The position numbers and the translations under genes were made by a program. Below are positions 29,601 through 37,255 of a DNA stretch of 64,000 nucleotides, one piece after another. A model generated the notes under the pieces. It searched no databases and had not been told where the DNA came from. It saw only the letters and a program-made list of their open reading frames with translations. The stretch lies in the NCBI GenBank assembly GCA_032173965.1, contig CM063289.1, positions 26,995,690-27,059,689 of the forward strand. Direction: 5' to 3'. Numbering within the stretch: the stretch's first letter is position 1; every line of letters starts with the position of its first letter. Origin of the DNA: Sitta carolinensis (lineage: Eukaryota > Chordata > Aves > Passeriformes > Sittidae).

Positions 29601-32600
29601 CCCAAGAGGAGCAGCACTTTGAGACCCATTTCTTATCTCCAGGGCCTCCAGAGCAAGAACAGAGAATTCCTATAGGACAGTTTGGCCTCTTGACTGAGGG
29701 TCCAACCCTTAGGAGCTTTTCTTTCCCCTTGCTGAATCCTGCACTTCCAGATCACCTATATACTCCTATATTTCTATATTCAGTGCTAAGAATACACCTC
29801 ACTATACCTTTCTGGAACTGAGGAGGCTCTCTTGGTGCACGAAAACCTTTCTGGAGCTGAGGAGGCTCTCTTGGGGCACGATAACCTGACTGGCAGAACG
29901 CAGATTCCACCACACCCTCAGCACCTGCCCCATCAGAGCTCCTGTGTCCTCTGGGAGCCTGAGGAAGATCTATCCCACTGCCATGCACAGCATCCTTCCT
30001 CTGGGCACGCCAGTGCAGCACTGGGGAGCTCCCAGAGGGTGGCATCCTGCCTGATGCAGCAGCAGCTGAGTTTGCTGCCCGCTGGGCTGGGACTCTTGGG
30101 CTTGTTTTCTCCTTGCGGGATAAAGTCTCTTCCCAGATCTGTAGGACATGCTGGAAAGAATCCAGGAGCTGAGGGTCCTCTGGAGTTGTTTGGCTTGGTG
30201 CTTGCTGGTCAGTGCCATGGGCCAGCAGAGGCTTTTCTGAGCTGCTCCTGGGAGAACTCAGCCCTTCCTCCGAGGTGCTGCCTGTGTGAACTTTGCTGTG
30301 CCCCGAACGCTCCCTGTGACCCCGAGGCTGTGCCAAGGGGCTGTGCTGGGGCAGCACAGGGGCTCGGGAGGTGGGATGGGCAGGTTTTGACACTTTCACC
30401 TCTCTCTTCGTCAGGGGCAGAGGGCTGGACGTGATGTTCCCTGCAGAGCCAGGCTTGGGGGCGATCTCCGTGGGAGGTTTCTGCCCCAGCTTGTTGGCCA
30501 AGTTGGAGTCATTCTGAAATTTCGCTCGGAGGGCTTTGAAATCTGTCACACCTTCCTGGGTGAGAGGAGAGCACAGAACAGCTGCTTACAGAGGTGGCAA
30601 CAGGCAATTTAAACAAACATACTGCTTTCAGAGAGAAACAGGCAGCACACTCAACGTTGGTCACCAAGGATATGCCAATCCCGGTGAAAATTTAAAAGCA
30701 GTGGAGGAGAATTTGCTCTTGCAAAGGATCCTCCAAAGGCTCACAAATCACTGCTGGTGAAGACAAAAGAGCTGAAAACGGGGAATATGCATGAGCAAAG
30801 CACAGAAACCAAGCAGGAGCAGTGTGGTATGGGAAGATGCCTCCTTCTCCCCAATGTCACCCAGTGATGGAGAATTTCCCTCAGGAGGATTTGTTGGCAA
30901 ACACTGAATTGAATGTTAGAGCTTTCCTGGCAGAGGTTCTGCAGTGCTGTTTATGCACCTGCTGGGTGTGAAAGCTGCACTTTATTTTCAGTACACAAGC
31001 ACCAAGCAGGGAGAGGCCAGTGCTGCTCCAGAGACGCCCAGTCCATCCCCATCCTCCTTGGGAAAACTTCACCATGAGAAGAGAAGCACTAAATACCCTC
31101 CTTGGTGCTGCACTCCTAATGACCCCTGGGACCAAATGCTCTTCCTCCATGGTGCTGGTTCAGCTCAGGGTCCCCAAGGCTCTTTGGAAGCTTCTCCCTT
31201 GCCTTTAATGCCACTCCAAGAGACAGAGCACACATAACCCAAACACGTGGCACACAGAGACATCAAGAGAATCTCCCAGTGCAGGTGATGGATGCTGGCC
31301 ATGACACTCAATTCCTCTGCCACACAGTAACCAGACCCCAGGTTCTTGAAGAAAAGGAGCAAATCAGTGACAGTGCAGTTTAAAAGGGCACTTAAAGAAC
31401 ATTTTGTTTCAGCCCCTCACTACCCTGCATCCCACGCTGGAGAAAAGGGACTACAATTTTTGCCTGCAGTGCCATGGCTTAAATTCAGCCCTGAACTGAA
31501 CTAGGGAGAAAATATGAAGAAAAATTTATGAGCTACTTAAGTCCTTGAACTGCTCTATAACTTTTTATATGCCATGATTACATTAGGTGCTCTGCTCTGG
31601 CAGCTCAGTTCAGCGCAAGGCTTCATGAGAACCTGTCTAATGAGGAAATTGGAAAAAATTATCTAGGACAGAACTTCGTTATTCTGAAAAAAGCCCCAGC
31701 CTTAAGTGTTAAGACAGAACAGATGAATAGCATACTGAGGTTTTATTGCATTTAATTGCACGATTTATTAAACACTGACAATTTCTCTTGAATAACCCCT
31801 TTCACTGACTTTATTACTTTCACAGGGTAGTACATGATGTAAAGAACCAGCCCTTAGGGGAGAGGTTTGAATTGCTCCAATTATATTTCATATTAGTGGT
31901 CAGCAGCCTGATGCTGTGTGAGCTGCCCAGACAGGCTAATCTAGTGGCGAGCCATGGGAGCTTCCAGAGGCACACGGAGGATGAATCACATTTTGGGAGG
32001 GAAAAAAATATTTTAAAAAAAATCCCACATGCACACGACCCTCCAGCGATGCCAGACAGGAAATAAAGCAGTGAGGTGCCCTAATGCAATTGCAGGGAGC
32101 TGTTGCACGTGCTGCAGCAGCAGTTGAAGAGTTCAGCCCTGTTTACCTCCCCTCGCTGATTTTCCTTATTGGAGCAAACAGTTCCTCATCATCACCCTCA
32201 GAGACAAAGAGAAGAGAAAGGAAAAAAGTACCTGCCTGACTCAGTGTGCCCCAGGCGAGGCAGACACGGGGGATTTTGGTCAGGCCTCTCCCTGGCATGG
32301 CTGTGACAGAAATGGGCTGTGGCAGCCATGAGCATGGCACTAAGTTTAATTAAAGTGGGATGGATACCAGCTTTCCTTTCCCCCCCTCAAATTGTTATTC
32401 TTCTTGCCTTGAAACAACTGATTTGCCTAATTATGAGGGGGATTATCTGTCCTCAATGCACTCTCAGTGCCCCTCACTAGGATATGGTTGCCCCAGGGTG
32501 CAGCCTGATGGGATGCTCACGGGAAGGAGGGACAAGGACAGCCCCCAGCCAAATACAGAGAACTGCTGGAGTGGATGGGGTTAAATTGCACCCCACGGCC

Positions 32601-34294
32601 ACCTCCTGCATGCCCACACCCAGCTGGGCAATCCACCCCTCCCCAAAAAGCTCCTGCAAATGCTGTGTCCTTGCACAGGGCTGAGCTTAGCCAGACCCTC
32701 CAAGGTGCAGCGAGTTCTCCTGGTCTCTGCAGGGATAATTCTCCATCAGAGCTGGGACTGTTTCAAACCACAAACGCATCCAAGCAGCTCTCCTGTCCCA
32801 TCCACACACCTTCAGCTGGCCCAGGGAGATGCTCAGCCTAAACACAGTGCTGAGCAGGTCACAGGCAGGACACACGTGGAGTCCCAGTGTCCCAGGAGCA
32901 CAGGGAGGGCTCAGGTCCCCTGAAAATCAGCCCACTGACAAGCAGGGGGAATACACTCATAAATTTAAAGGCCTGCCAAAAGCTCACAATGTGTATTACA
33001 GCTACATCTGGCCGAATAATTGACTGTGAATAATACTACATTTGGCAAAAGCCCACGCAAGATGAGAGGGGAAGAGAGAAAAAAGGAAACAAACTTCCAC
33101 TGGCCGGAAAGCTGTGAGCATTAAGGAGTCAGGGGACAGAAGCATTACAGAGTCAGGGGCAGCAAAACTTTCCATATTTTCTCCCTATAAATAAAATGCT
33201 CTTCTAACATCAAGATCAGTCTAGGAAGCAGAATAAAGCTCAGATTAAGCCCATGATAAGGATGCCTTTTAGAAGGAGAACCAGCAGGAGGTTTGCACTG
33301 ATACCTTGGACTAACCAAGAGGAATCTGAATTACAGAATCCCAGAATGGTTTGCATGGCAACGGACTTTAAAGATCAATTTATTCCAATCCCCTGCCATG
33401 AGCAGGGACACTGACCAGGCTGCTCATAGCCCCACCCAATCTGGCCAGGGCACTTACAGGGATGGCCAGGGACACTTACAGCTTCTCTGGGCAACATGTG
33501 CCAGGGCCTCCACACCCTTTAAGTGAAGAATTTCTTCCTAGCATCTGATCTAACCCTGCCTTCTTTCCGTTTGAAGCACTCCCCCTTATCCTGACATTCC
33601 AGGGCTTTGTCAAAAGTCTCTTTCCAGCTCCCCTGTAGCCCCTTCAGGTACTGAAATGCTGCAATAAGCAAACCCCAAATCCTTCTCAATCAGTTAACGA
33701 AATTGAACTAATTCTCATTAATTTCCTGAAGTTGCTTTTCTAAAGCGAACCAGCACAGGAAGATACAGCCCACTCAAGACGTGGCACGCCGGACAGCCGA
33801 GAGGAAGCACTGCCTGTTCCCCTCCTGGAATTTTTCTGGTTTACTCCATTCTTTATCTTGATTCCCCAGGGAGCTGCGGTGGGTAAATGTTTAATCTGTG
33901 CTGCCCTCTGCCCTGGCGTGGGACTGCTGGAGCCAAGCCCAGCACCCCGGGCAGGCTGAGGAGATTCCATCGACTCGTTAACCCGCCCGCTTCTCCCGAA
34001 ATAAATACACAACCCCCAACTCCACTTTCTGCTACATCAAGAGGCACAACTGCAGCTCGTGGCAGGGTGGGAGGGGAAGAAAGCAGGCGCTGGGAGCCCA
34101 GTTTTGGGGCAGCAAAGCAGTGTCCGTGTGTCCTGCACACCGAGCGGGAGCGGCGCTGACAGCGCGCACCTCGCCCCAGGCGCTCCATGGAGAGAACAGC
34201 CCCAAGCCATGGACCAGCAGCAGAAAACCCGGCAGAAATCCTTCCCCCGGGCCAGGTGCAGGAGAGCCAGAGCCCCAGCAGTTACCAGGTCCAT
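11632..34294 (-). CDS. FYB2: FYB2 (FYN-binding protein 2, ADAP-like adaptor), whole coding region, about 20 exons
   Basis: FYB2 is a cytoplasmic scaffold related to FYB1/ADAP in T-cell receptor and integrin signalling. I assembled it exon by exon on the minus strand, and all junctions found carry codon phase. Protein order: start MDL|EGVTDFKALRAKFQNDSN (34294 into exon 2), a long Pro/Ser-rich disordered part (exon 2), a proline motif SLGPAPGKPPRPPKVDLSAF (exon 3), acidic Tyr motifs (NNYEETPMY, DIYDDIEEF, YEETYEDVEI, NVYDDVEV), a Lys-rich stretch, and a C-terminal SH3-like domain ending CRNAQGTYGYVLMEHLDF. That tail matches the helically extended SH3 of FYB1. About 690 residues, near the family's size. 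The identity rests on the N- and C-terminal signatures and on lying between PRKAA2 and C8A. The last codons are uncertain: AGG TAA may be the stop, or GTAAAC may be a donor. Confidence 0.9.
11776..11929 (-). CDS. FYB2: FYB2 exon: SH3-like domain core
   Basis: The acceptor is GTGCTGCAG and the donor is ACAT|GTGAGC. The exon encodes PAEESRVRARALLSVRGGRG, then LPLTAGEQLDVIEATSRGPH and CLCRNAQGT. The LTAGEQLDVIE and CLCRN-QG-YGYV pattern matches the FYB1 C-terminal hSH3. It is very GC-rich compared with its introns. Confidence 0.92.
12101..12421. repeat. Tandem duplication of about 160 bp (two copies) in a FYB2 intron
   Basis: Copies at 12101-12259 and 12260-12421 both begin GTGGGACTG(A/G)TGCCTTGGAG. 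They share GAAGGCCTTCAAT, CAGTCAGAAGCCTCCCAGAG and a TTTTTCAGA end. Several substitutions show it is not recent. It may be part of an LTR, but no ends are evident. Confidence 0.8.
12702..12900. repeat. Diverged direct repeat of about 75-85 bp in a FYB2 intron
   Basis: Two units (about 12702-12787 and 12823-12900) share CTTTCCCAGCA, AGCTGAGGACCAA and CCACAGAGCTGCTTT. They end about 20 bp before the FYB2 exon donor at 12921. Confidence 0.7.
12921..13005 (-). CDS. FYB2: FYB2 exon: Lys-rich helix before the SH3-like domain
   Basis: The acceptor is CTGTTGCAG and the donor is CATG|GTGAGT. The exon encodes NIFKFKKSSEEKSKKMDREE and KFFPETLM, which resembles the charged lead-in of the FYB1 hSH3 domain. 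85 bp; phase matches both neighbours. Confidence 0.9.
14150..14350 (-). mobile_element. CR1 LINE 3' fragment
   Basis: The plus strand starts ATCATAGAATCTTAGAATAG, followed by the characteristic CCATGGGCAGGGACATC, CCAACCTGGCCTTGGA and TTCTCTGGACAACCTGTGCC motifs. This is the reverse complement of an avian CR1 tail. Confidence 0.9.
14657..14749 (-). CDS. FYB2: FYB2 exon: basic stretch
   Basis: The acceptor is CCCCTCAG. The exon encodes GKDEKYKVRMPKLRMVKEYK and DKRKSIDNTE. The start phase matches the previous exon. The donor taken is GAAAG|GTCTGG, which joins in phase to NIFKF. A GTATGA further on would also keep phase, so the 3' end is less certain than the rest. Confidence 0.78.
15289..15349 (-). 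CDS. FYB2: FYB2 exon with a YDDV tyrosine motif
   Basis: The acceptor is TTGACAG and the donor is CCAG|GTGAGG. The exon encodes A-AVSQEDNVYDDVEVGQRET. YDDV is a phosphotyrosine site of the type bound by SH2 proteins in FYB1. 61 bp; phases 2/2 match the neighbours. Confidence 0.88.
16095..16123 (-). CDS. FYB2: FYB2 micro-exon, 29 bp
   Basis: The acceptor is CTATCCACAG and the donor is TTTAG|GTAAGC. The exon encodes LVSISVPNL with split codons at both ends, and phase is exact with the exons at 17374-17457 and 15289-15349. Confidence 0.85.
17374..17457 (-). CDS. FYB2: FYB2 exon: Lys/Asn-rich segment
   Basis: The acceptor is TTTTGAACAG and the donor is CTAAG|GTAAGA. The exon encodes TEKQKRFGNLFKIEKLKLNN then FRLKDNL. 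Of three overlapping CAG acceptors, only the first keeps frame with the exon at 19269-19332. Confidence 0.87.
19269..19332 (-). CDS. FYB2: FYB2 exon with a YEDV tyrosine motif
   Basis: The acceptor is AAGTTTCAG and the donor is CCAGA|GTAAGT. The exon encodes NSYEETYEDVEIGGDNPAKP. The acidic YEETYEDVE cluster is a likely phosphotyrosine docking site. 64 bp; phase fits both sides. Confidence 0.9.
19634..19677 (-). CDS. FYB2: FYB2 micro-exon, 44 bp, Ser-rich
   Basis: The acceptor is GTCTTCCAG and the donor is GACAGCA|GTAAGT. The exon encodes SHGSDASSSFTSDS. Split codons at both ends match the neighbours. Confidence 0.87.
19777..19897 (-). CDS. FYB2: FYB2 exon with an IYDDI tyrosine motif
   Basis: The acceptor is CTCATTTCCAG and the donor is AGGCT|GTGAGT. 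The exon encodes HSVGAGAPKPEGAALDQNPW then QSLQAPEDIYDDIEEFQDR. EDIYDDIEEF is a typical acidic Tyr motif of FYB proteins. 121 bp. Confidence 0.92.
20525..20660 (+). mobile_element. CR1 LINE 3' fragment
   Basis: CAGGCCAGGCTGGACAGGGC, GCTTGTGGTAGGTGTC and the CCCATGGCAGGG...CCAATCCAAACCATTCTGA tail are CR1 3'-end motifs in plus orientation. Confidence 0.85.
21331..21554. repeat. Duplicated intron-start segment, copy 1 (next to FYB2 exon 21555-21591)
   Basis: About 224 bp, closely matching 22177-22402. Shared blocks include TCTCCATCAGCCTTCCAGGC, GATGAACAAGCAAAAGGCAA and CTCAAGGATACAATACC. Read on the minus strand it begins exactly at a splice donor (GTATTGTATCC). Confidence 0.9.
21555..21591 (-). 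CDS. FYB2: FYB2 micro-exon, 37 bp
   Basis: The acceptor is CGTGAGCAG and the donor is ATGG|GTATTG. The exon encodes DESLQSLSLAEM plus one base. It supplies the phase (0 in, 1 out) needed between the exons at 22403-22487 and 19777-19897. The acceptor has a weak pyrimidine tract, so this call depends mainly on phase. Confidence 0.65.
21949..21993 (-). CDS. FYB2: Candidate FYB2 cassette exon, 45 bp
   Basis: Strong splice signals (CACCCTGCAG acceptor, AGCACT|GTGAGT donor) enclose exactly 15 open codons, HIQPHQGWQKTEQST. Its phase is 0/0, so it can be included or skipped between the exons at 22403-22487 and 21555-21591 without changing frame. No homologue is recognised, so its use is inferred. 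Confidence 0.5.
22177..22402. repeat. Duplicated intron-start segment, copy 2 (next to FYB2 exon 22403-22487)
   Basis: This is the partner of 21331-21554, about 850 bp away in the same orientation. Its minus-strand start is the donor of the exon at 22403-22487, again GTATTGTATCC, so the homology stops at the exon edge. Confidence 0.9.
22403..22487 (-). CDS. FYB2: FYB2 exon: charged Glu/Lys segment
   Basis: The acceptor is CATTTCAG and the donor is TTCAAG|GTATTG. The exon encodes AERALIEDEKGGKPSHERTK then LEENKIFK. It starts with one base of a split Ser codon from the previous exon and ends in phase 0. Confidence 0.82.
23311..23342 (-). CDS. FYB2: FYB2 micro-exon, 32 bp
   Basis: The acceptor is TTTATTCTAG and the donor is TCCAG|GTAATT. 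The exon encodes KQKIFPFAKS with a split last codon. Both phases fit. Confidence 0.75.
24327..24355 (-). CDS. FYB2: FYB2 micro-exon, 29 bp
   Basis: The acceptor is TTTCCTAG and the donor is CACAAG|GTAAGT. The exon encodes V-PKAEPQKHK. It begins with two bases that complete the split codon from the exon at 25067-25155. Confidence 0.78.
25067..25155 (-). CDS. FYB2: FYB2 exon with a NYEETPMY tyrosine segment
   Basis: The acceptor is CATCTTCTCAG and the donor is TGAAG|GTACTT. The exon encodes AQLEEWNNYEETPMYLNQSG then DTTTLCVIE. The Tyr residues in acidic context fit an adaptor scaffold. 89 bp, phases 1/1. Confidence 0.88.
27358..27560 (-). mobile_element. CR1 LINE 3' fragment
   Basis: AATCCCAGAATGGGTTGGGT, CAAGCAGGGACACCTTCCAC and CACCTGGCCTTGCACACTTC mark a reverse-oriented CR1 tail. 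It lies just upstream, on the plus strand, of a FYB2 micro-exon. Confidence 0.85.
27627..27660 (-). CDS. FYB2: FYB2 micro-exon, 34 bp
   Basis: The acceptor is TGTGTGCAG and the donor is GAAAG|GTGAGC. The exon encodes AGEEDYLTPE. EEDYLTP is a candidate phosphotyrosine motif. Phases 2/2 fit. Confidence 0.85.
28688..28867 (-). CDS. FYB2: FYB2 exon with the conserved proline motif
   Basis: The acceptor taken is TGGAGCAG and the donor is ACAA|GTAAGA. The exon encodes SEPGAGRWSHSPGRKWPRIK then PLPSAESLGPAPGKPPRPPK and VDLSAFQNSVPLVHRGNET. GKPPRPPKVDLSAF is the signature shared by FYB1 and FYB2 and a likely SH3-binding site. The acceptor could instead be 3 bp upstream. Confidence 0.9.
29808..30555 (-). 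CDS. FYB2: FYB2 large second exon: N-terminal disordered region
   Basis: The acceptor is CTCACCCAG and the donor is CAGAAAG|GTATAG. 748 bp, 249 codons plus one base. It starts EGVTDFKALRAKFQNDSNLA, the conserved N-terminal motif, and continues with a Pro/Ser/Lys-rich low-complexity region. Near its end two near-identical units, YRAPREPPQLQKG and FRAPREPPQFQKG, sit in tandem. The exon has no in-frame ATG at its start, so the initiator lies in the exon at 34286. Confidence 0.93.
32147..32196 (-). other. Exon-like segment in FYB2 intron 1 (50 bp), status unknown
   Basis: A long pyrimidine tract and CTCTGAG| precede, and GGGGAG|GTAAAC follows, an open stretch EGDDEELFAPIRKISEG. Its length is not a multiple of three, so inclusion between exons 1 and 2 would break the frame. 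It may be an alternative 5'UTR exon or chance. Confidence 0.25.
33330..33670 (-). mobile_element. CR1 LINE 3' fragment
   Basis: AGAATCCCAGAATGGTTTGC, CCATGAGCAGGGACACTGAC, CCCACCCAATCTGGCCAGGG and TTCTCTGGGCAACATGTGCC mark a reverse-oriented CR1 tail with a small internal repeat. Confidence 0.88.
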
Positions 34295-34480
34295 CCCTCG
34301 TTGTTCCAGCAGCTCAGCCCCGCATCTCCCGTGTGCCCGTCCCGCACAGCGCTCCCGCAGCCGCGGCGGAGCGAGCGCTGAACGCACCTGAGCTGGGCTG
34401 GCCCTGCCCCCGGGGCGGGGAGAGCCTCACCTGGGCAGGGCCGAGCCTGCCCAGCACTCCGGCAGGCTCGGGAAAGGGAT
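33880..34480 (-). promoter_or_regulatory. CpG-rich block over FYB2 exon 1 (probable promoter region)
   Basis: This is a local rise in GC and CpG content (CGCCCGC, GCGCGCACCTCG, CCGCGGCGGAGCGAGCG) in an otherwise CpG-poor region. It surrounds the inferred first exon of FYB2. No TATA box was identified. It is called a promoter region from composition and position only. Confidence 0.55.
34286..34294 (-). CDS. FYB2: FYB2 exon 1: initiator codons
   Basis: ATG GAC CTG is followed by the donor GTAACTG. This gives MDL joined in phase to EGVTDFKAL of exon 2. The three-codon first coding exon sits in a CpG-rich block. Other nearby ATGs with a donor (for example 34188) do not keep frame. Confidence 0.72.
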
Positions 34481-35379
34481 GGGAAAGGGACAGAGAGGGT
34501 TTGGTTGGCTTTTTGAGGGAGAGAATGGCACTTGGTCTCAGCATGTTCCTGTGTGTTCCTGTGATGTCCATGTCTGGGGGAGTTTATAGACTCAGAGAGT
34601 GGTTTGGGTAAATTCCAGTTCCAACCTCCCCCAGTGTGATCTCAGGTCCCTTCTCGCACCTGGGGCAAGCAAAACTGAGGAGAGATGAGGAGCCCCACGA
34701 TGTCCAGCAGTAATTCTTACCCCAAATTTCAGGTGTCCCCATAGGTGACACCCACCCTTCTCTACCAACCCAGCCTGCACCGTGCTCTGCCCCACAGTGA
34801 CGCCAGAGAACTCGGAGTGATCAAACCAGACATTTCCCCAGAGGAACCAAGTGTTTCCTTCCCAGCAAAACCAGTCAGCCTTGCTGCAGCTCACGCACAC
34901 TCCCTGGTGAAGCAGCTCCTCTCCACGGAGAACTGCTCCTCAGGGTCCTAAGGACAGGCCAGTGAAATTAGGGCAAACAAGACTTCTCCTATCACTGGGT
35001 ATTTCTGCCCTGGAGAACAGACTGGAAGTATCTGTCCAAACACTGAGCCTGTGTTTTTACAGAGCATGTCTCCCAGGAAAAGCAAGACTGGTTATCTTGG
35101 CAAGAAGAGAGCTGAGAGCCCCAGGACTTCTTTTTACCCTCCATAACTGGTCAAATATAATTTCATCTCTCTCTTCAGGAGTGCTTGGCTTTTTCCTTGG
35201 AGCAGGGACAGCTGCTGCACGGAGCCTGGGTGCTGGTGGCATTCAGAGGTGGCTGTTGATGGGGCTTGGGAGGGCAGGAAGCCACAGGCAGCCCGAGCAG
35301 TACTCATGAGCTGACCCTAATCCCACACACCAAGACTCAGCCCCTCTTCTGCAGATCATTCCCAGTGAGATTCTTGGAA

Positions 35380-35700
35380 AAGAAACCATGAAGAGACCTT
35401 AAAAATCATCCAATTCCACCCCCTGCCATGGGCAGGGACATCTTCCACTGTCCCAGTTTGCTCCAAGCTCAATCCAGCCTGGCCTTGAACACTTCCAGGG
35501 ATGGGGAAACCACAGCTCCTCTGGGCAATCTCTGCCAGGCCTCACCATTTTACAGGGAAGATTTCTTTTTCTCTAATATCTGCCCTAATAAACCTGCCCT
35601 CTTCCAGTTTGAAGCAATTCCCCTCTGTCCTAGCCCCCTCTGCACATGGGCACTGAGCAAACCCTTGCCCTGAGCATCCCTAATGCCTTCAGGAGCTGAC
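35380..35700 (-). mobile_element. CR1 LINE 3' fragment
   Basis: CATCCAATTCCACCCCCTGC, CATGGGCAGGGACATCTTCC, AATCCAGCCTGGCCTTGAAC and CTCTGGGCAATCTCTGCC are CR1 motifs in reverse orientation, followed by CR1 body sequence (TGAAGCAATTCCCCTCTGTC). Confidence 0.9.
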
Positions 35701-37169
35701 ACTGATTTCCAGAGCCAAATGTGAGGGGAGCTGAAAAAAAACAGGAAGAGAAACTGAGGAAAAGAAAAAGGTTTGTTTGTCAGAGACATGACTCAAAGCA
35801 TGAGTCTGGTTCCTCACCACATGAAAAGCCCTGCTGCTGCATGGAGGTCTTGGAGAAGAAAGGGGGATCCTGCTGAGCTGGAAGCTGACAGGGAAGTCTC
35901 CCAAGCCAGTGCTGGAGTCGCAGCAGGATGGGAATCAATGCCAGCTTTGTGTACAGGTAGCTGGGGAGGATTTATGACCCGCCCAGTGGCGTGAACACAG
36001 ACCATGAATTAAGCTCTGTTGGAGAATCAGGAGGTTCTGACTTCAGAGCTGCAGTCCTGAGGGAAAGGACAGGGTAGATTCCTCTATACGCACTCTAAAA
36101 TTAAAGTAAAATGCCAAAAATTTCTTTAAGACATGCATTTTGTGAGTGCTAGCCCCGTGGGACCCCACCAGAGCTGCCATAAATCACACTGGGCTACAAC
36201 TACTGCACAGGGAGCACGGGGCAGCCACGGCACTGTGAGCATCAGACACTGCACAAGTGGAAGCCAAATCTTTTCTGGATGTCCCAGCAGAACACTGACC
36301 CCCTCCTTCGGGCAGGAGCTTGGGGTTTGCTCTGGGATTGCATCTGAGAGGCACCAACCCAGGATGGGAATTCCCAGGCACAGCCCCACTGGGAATAAAC
36401 CCAAACACTACTACTGAGAGCAGCAGCCCCAGACACTCCCTGCACATGCACAGCCTCCTCAGAACAAGCCATTTCAGCCTGTTCCAAAGTTCTAAATTTC
36501 ATTTTTGGGTGTTTCTTTTTCCTGCAGTGAAGCATTTAGTACATTATGGAGTCACACCAGTCTGAGGGCTGCAAGCACAGCATCCAGCTGACTTATTTTC
36601 CCTGGATTATTCTTTTCAGCTACTTAGTGGCCTGATGGAGTTTGTATATAAGTCTGTTATAGAGATTTGGGATTTTTTTTTTCAAATTTTTTATCCTTTT
36701 TGGATTTTACAGAGGTGCTACTAGAAGCCAAGAAAAACAGCAGATCTTGGGAATATGCTTTATTCTTAATATTTTAGATTTTAGAAAAGTAGGGCAGTGT
36801 GACTAGTGAAGATGAGACAAATTTTGAGGCAATCCAGCCTTTTTTGGAAGATAACAAGATTTAGGTATTGCCCATGACATAATTTGTGGCAATATTAGCC
36901 CAGGGTCAAGATATTTTAGATTGGGGATGGTCTGAGAAGTTGTTTTCCTTTATCACAGCTACTGTCCCCACACATGGGCCAACACTGTGAAAGGGCAGTA
37001 GGGTCCATATCTCTGAAAAAAAATCCCACCTCAAAACCCCCAAAAATGGGGGAAATGGAAAGCATGGCACAGCCTCGTGCTAGGGAAGGATTTGGCTCGG
37101 TTTTGATGCCTTATTCTGCTCCCAGGAGGGCCAGGACACTCCCCCCAGCCTGGCTCCCTGCACATCTTG

Positions 37170-37255
37170 TAGTATTTTGGAATGGTTTGAGTTGGAAGGG
37201 GCTCTAAAGAGCACCTCATTCTCACTCCCTGCCATGGACAGGGACGAGGATGGCT
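37170..37255 (-). mobile_element. Short CR1 LINE tail
   Basis: TTTGGAATGGTTTGAGTTGG, AGGGGCTCTAAAGAGCACC and TGCCATGGACAGGGACGAGG form a truncated reverse-oriented CR1 end. Confidence 0.75.

Noticed and set aside
29832..30434. 200-codon plus-strand open frame
   Set aside because: It is antisense to FYB2 exon 2, which has the conserved N-terminal motif and fitting splice sites on the minus strand.
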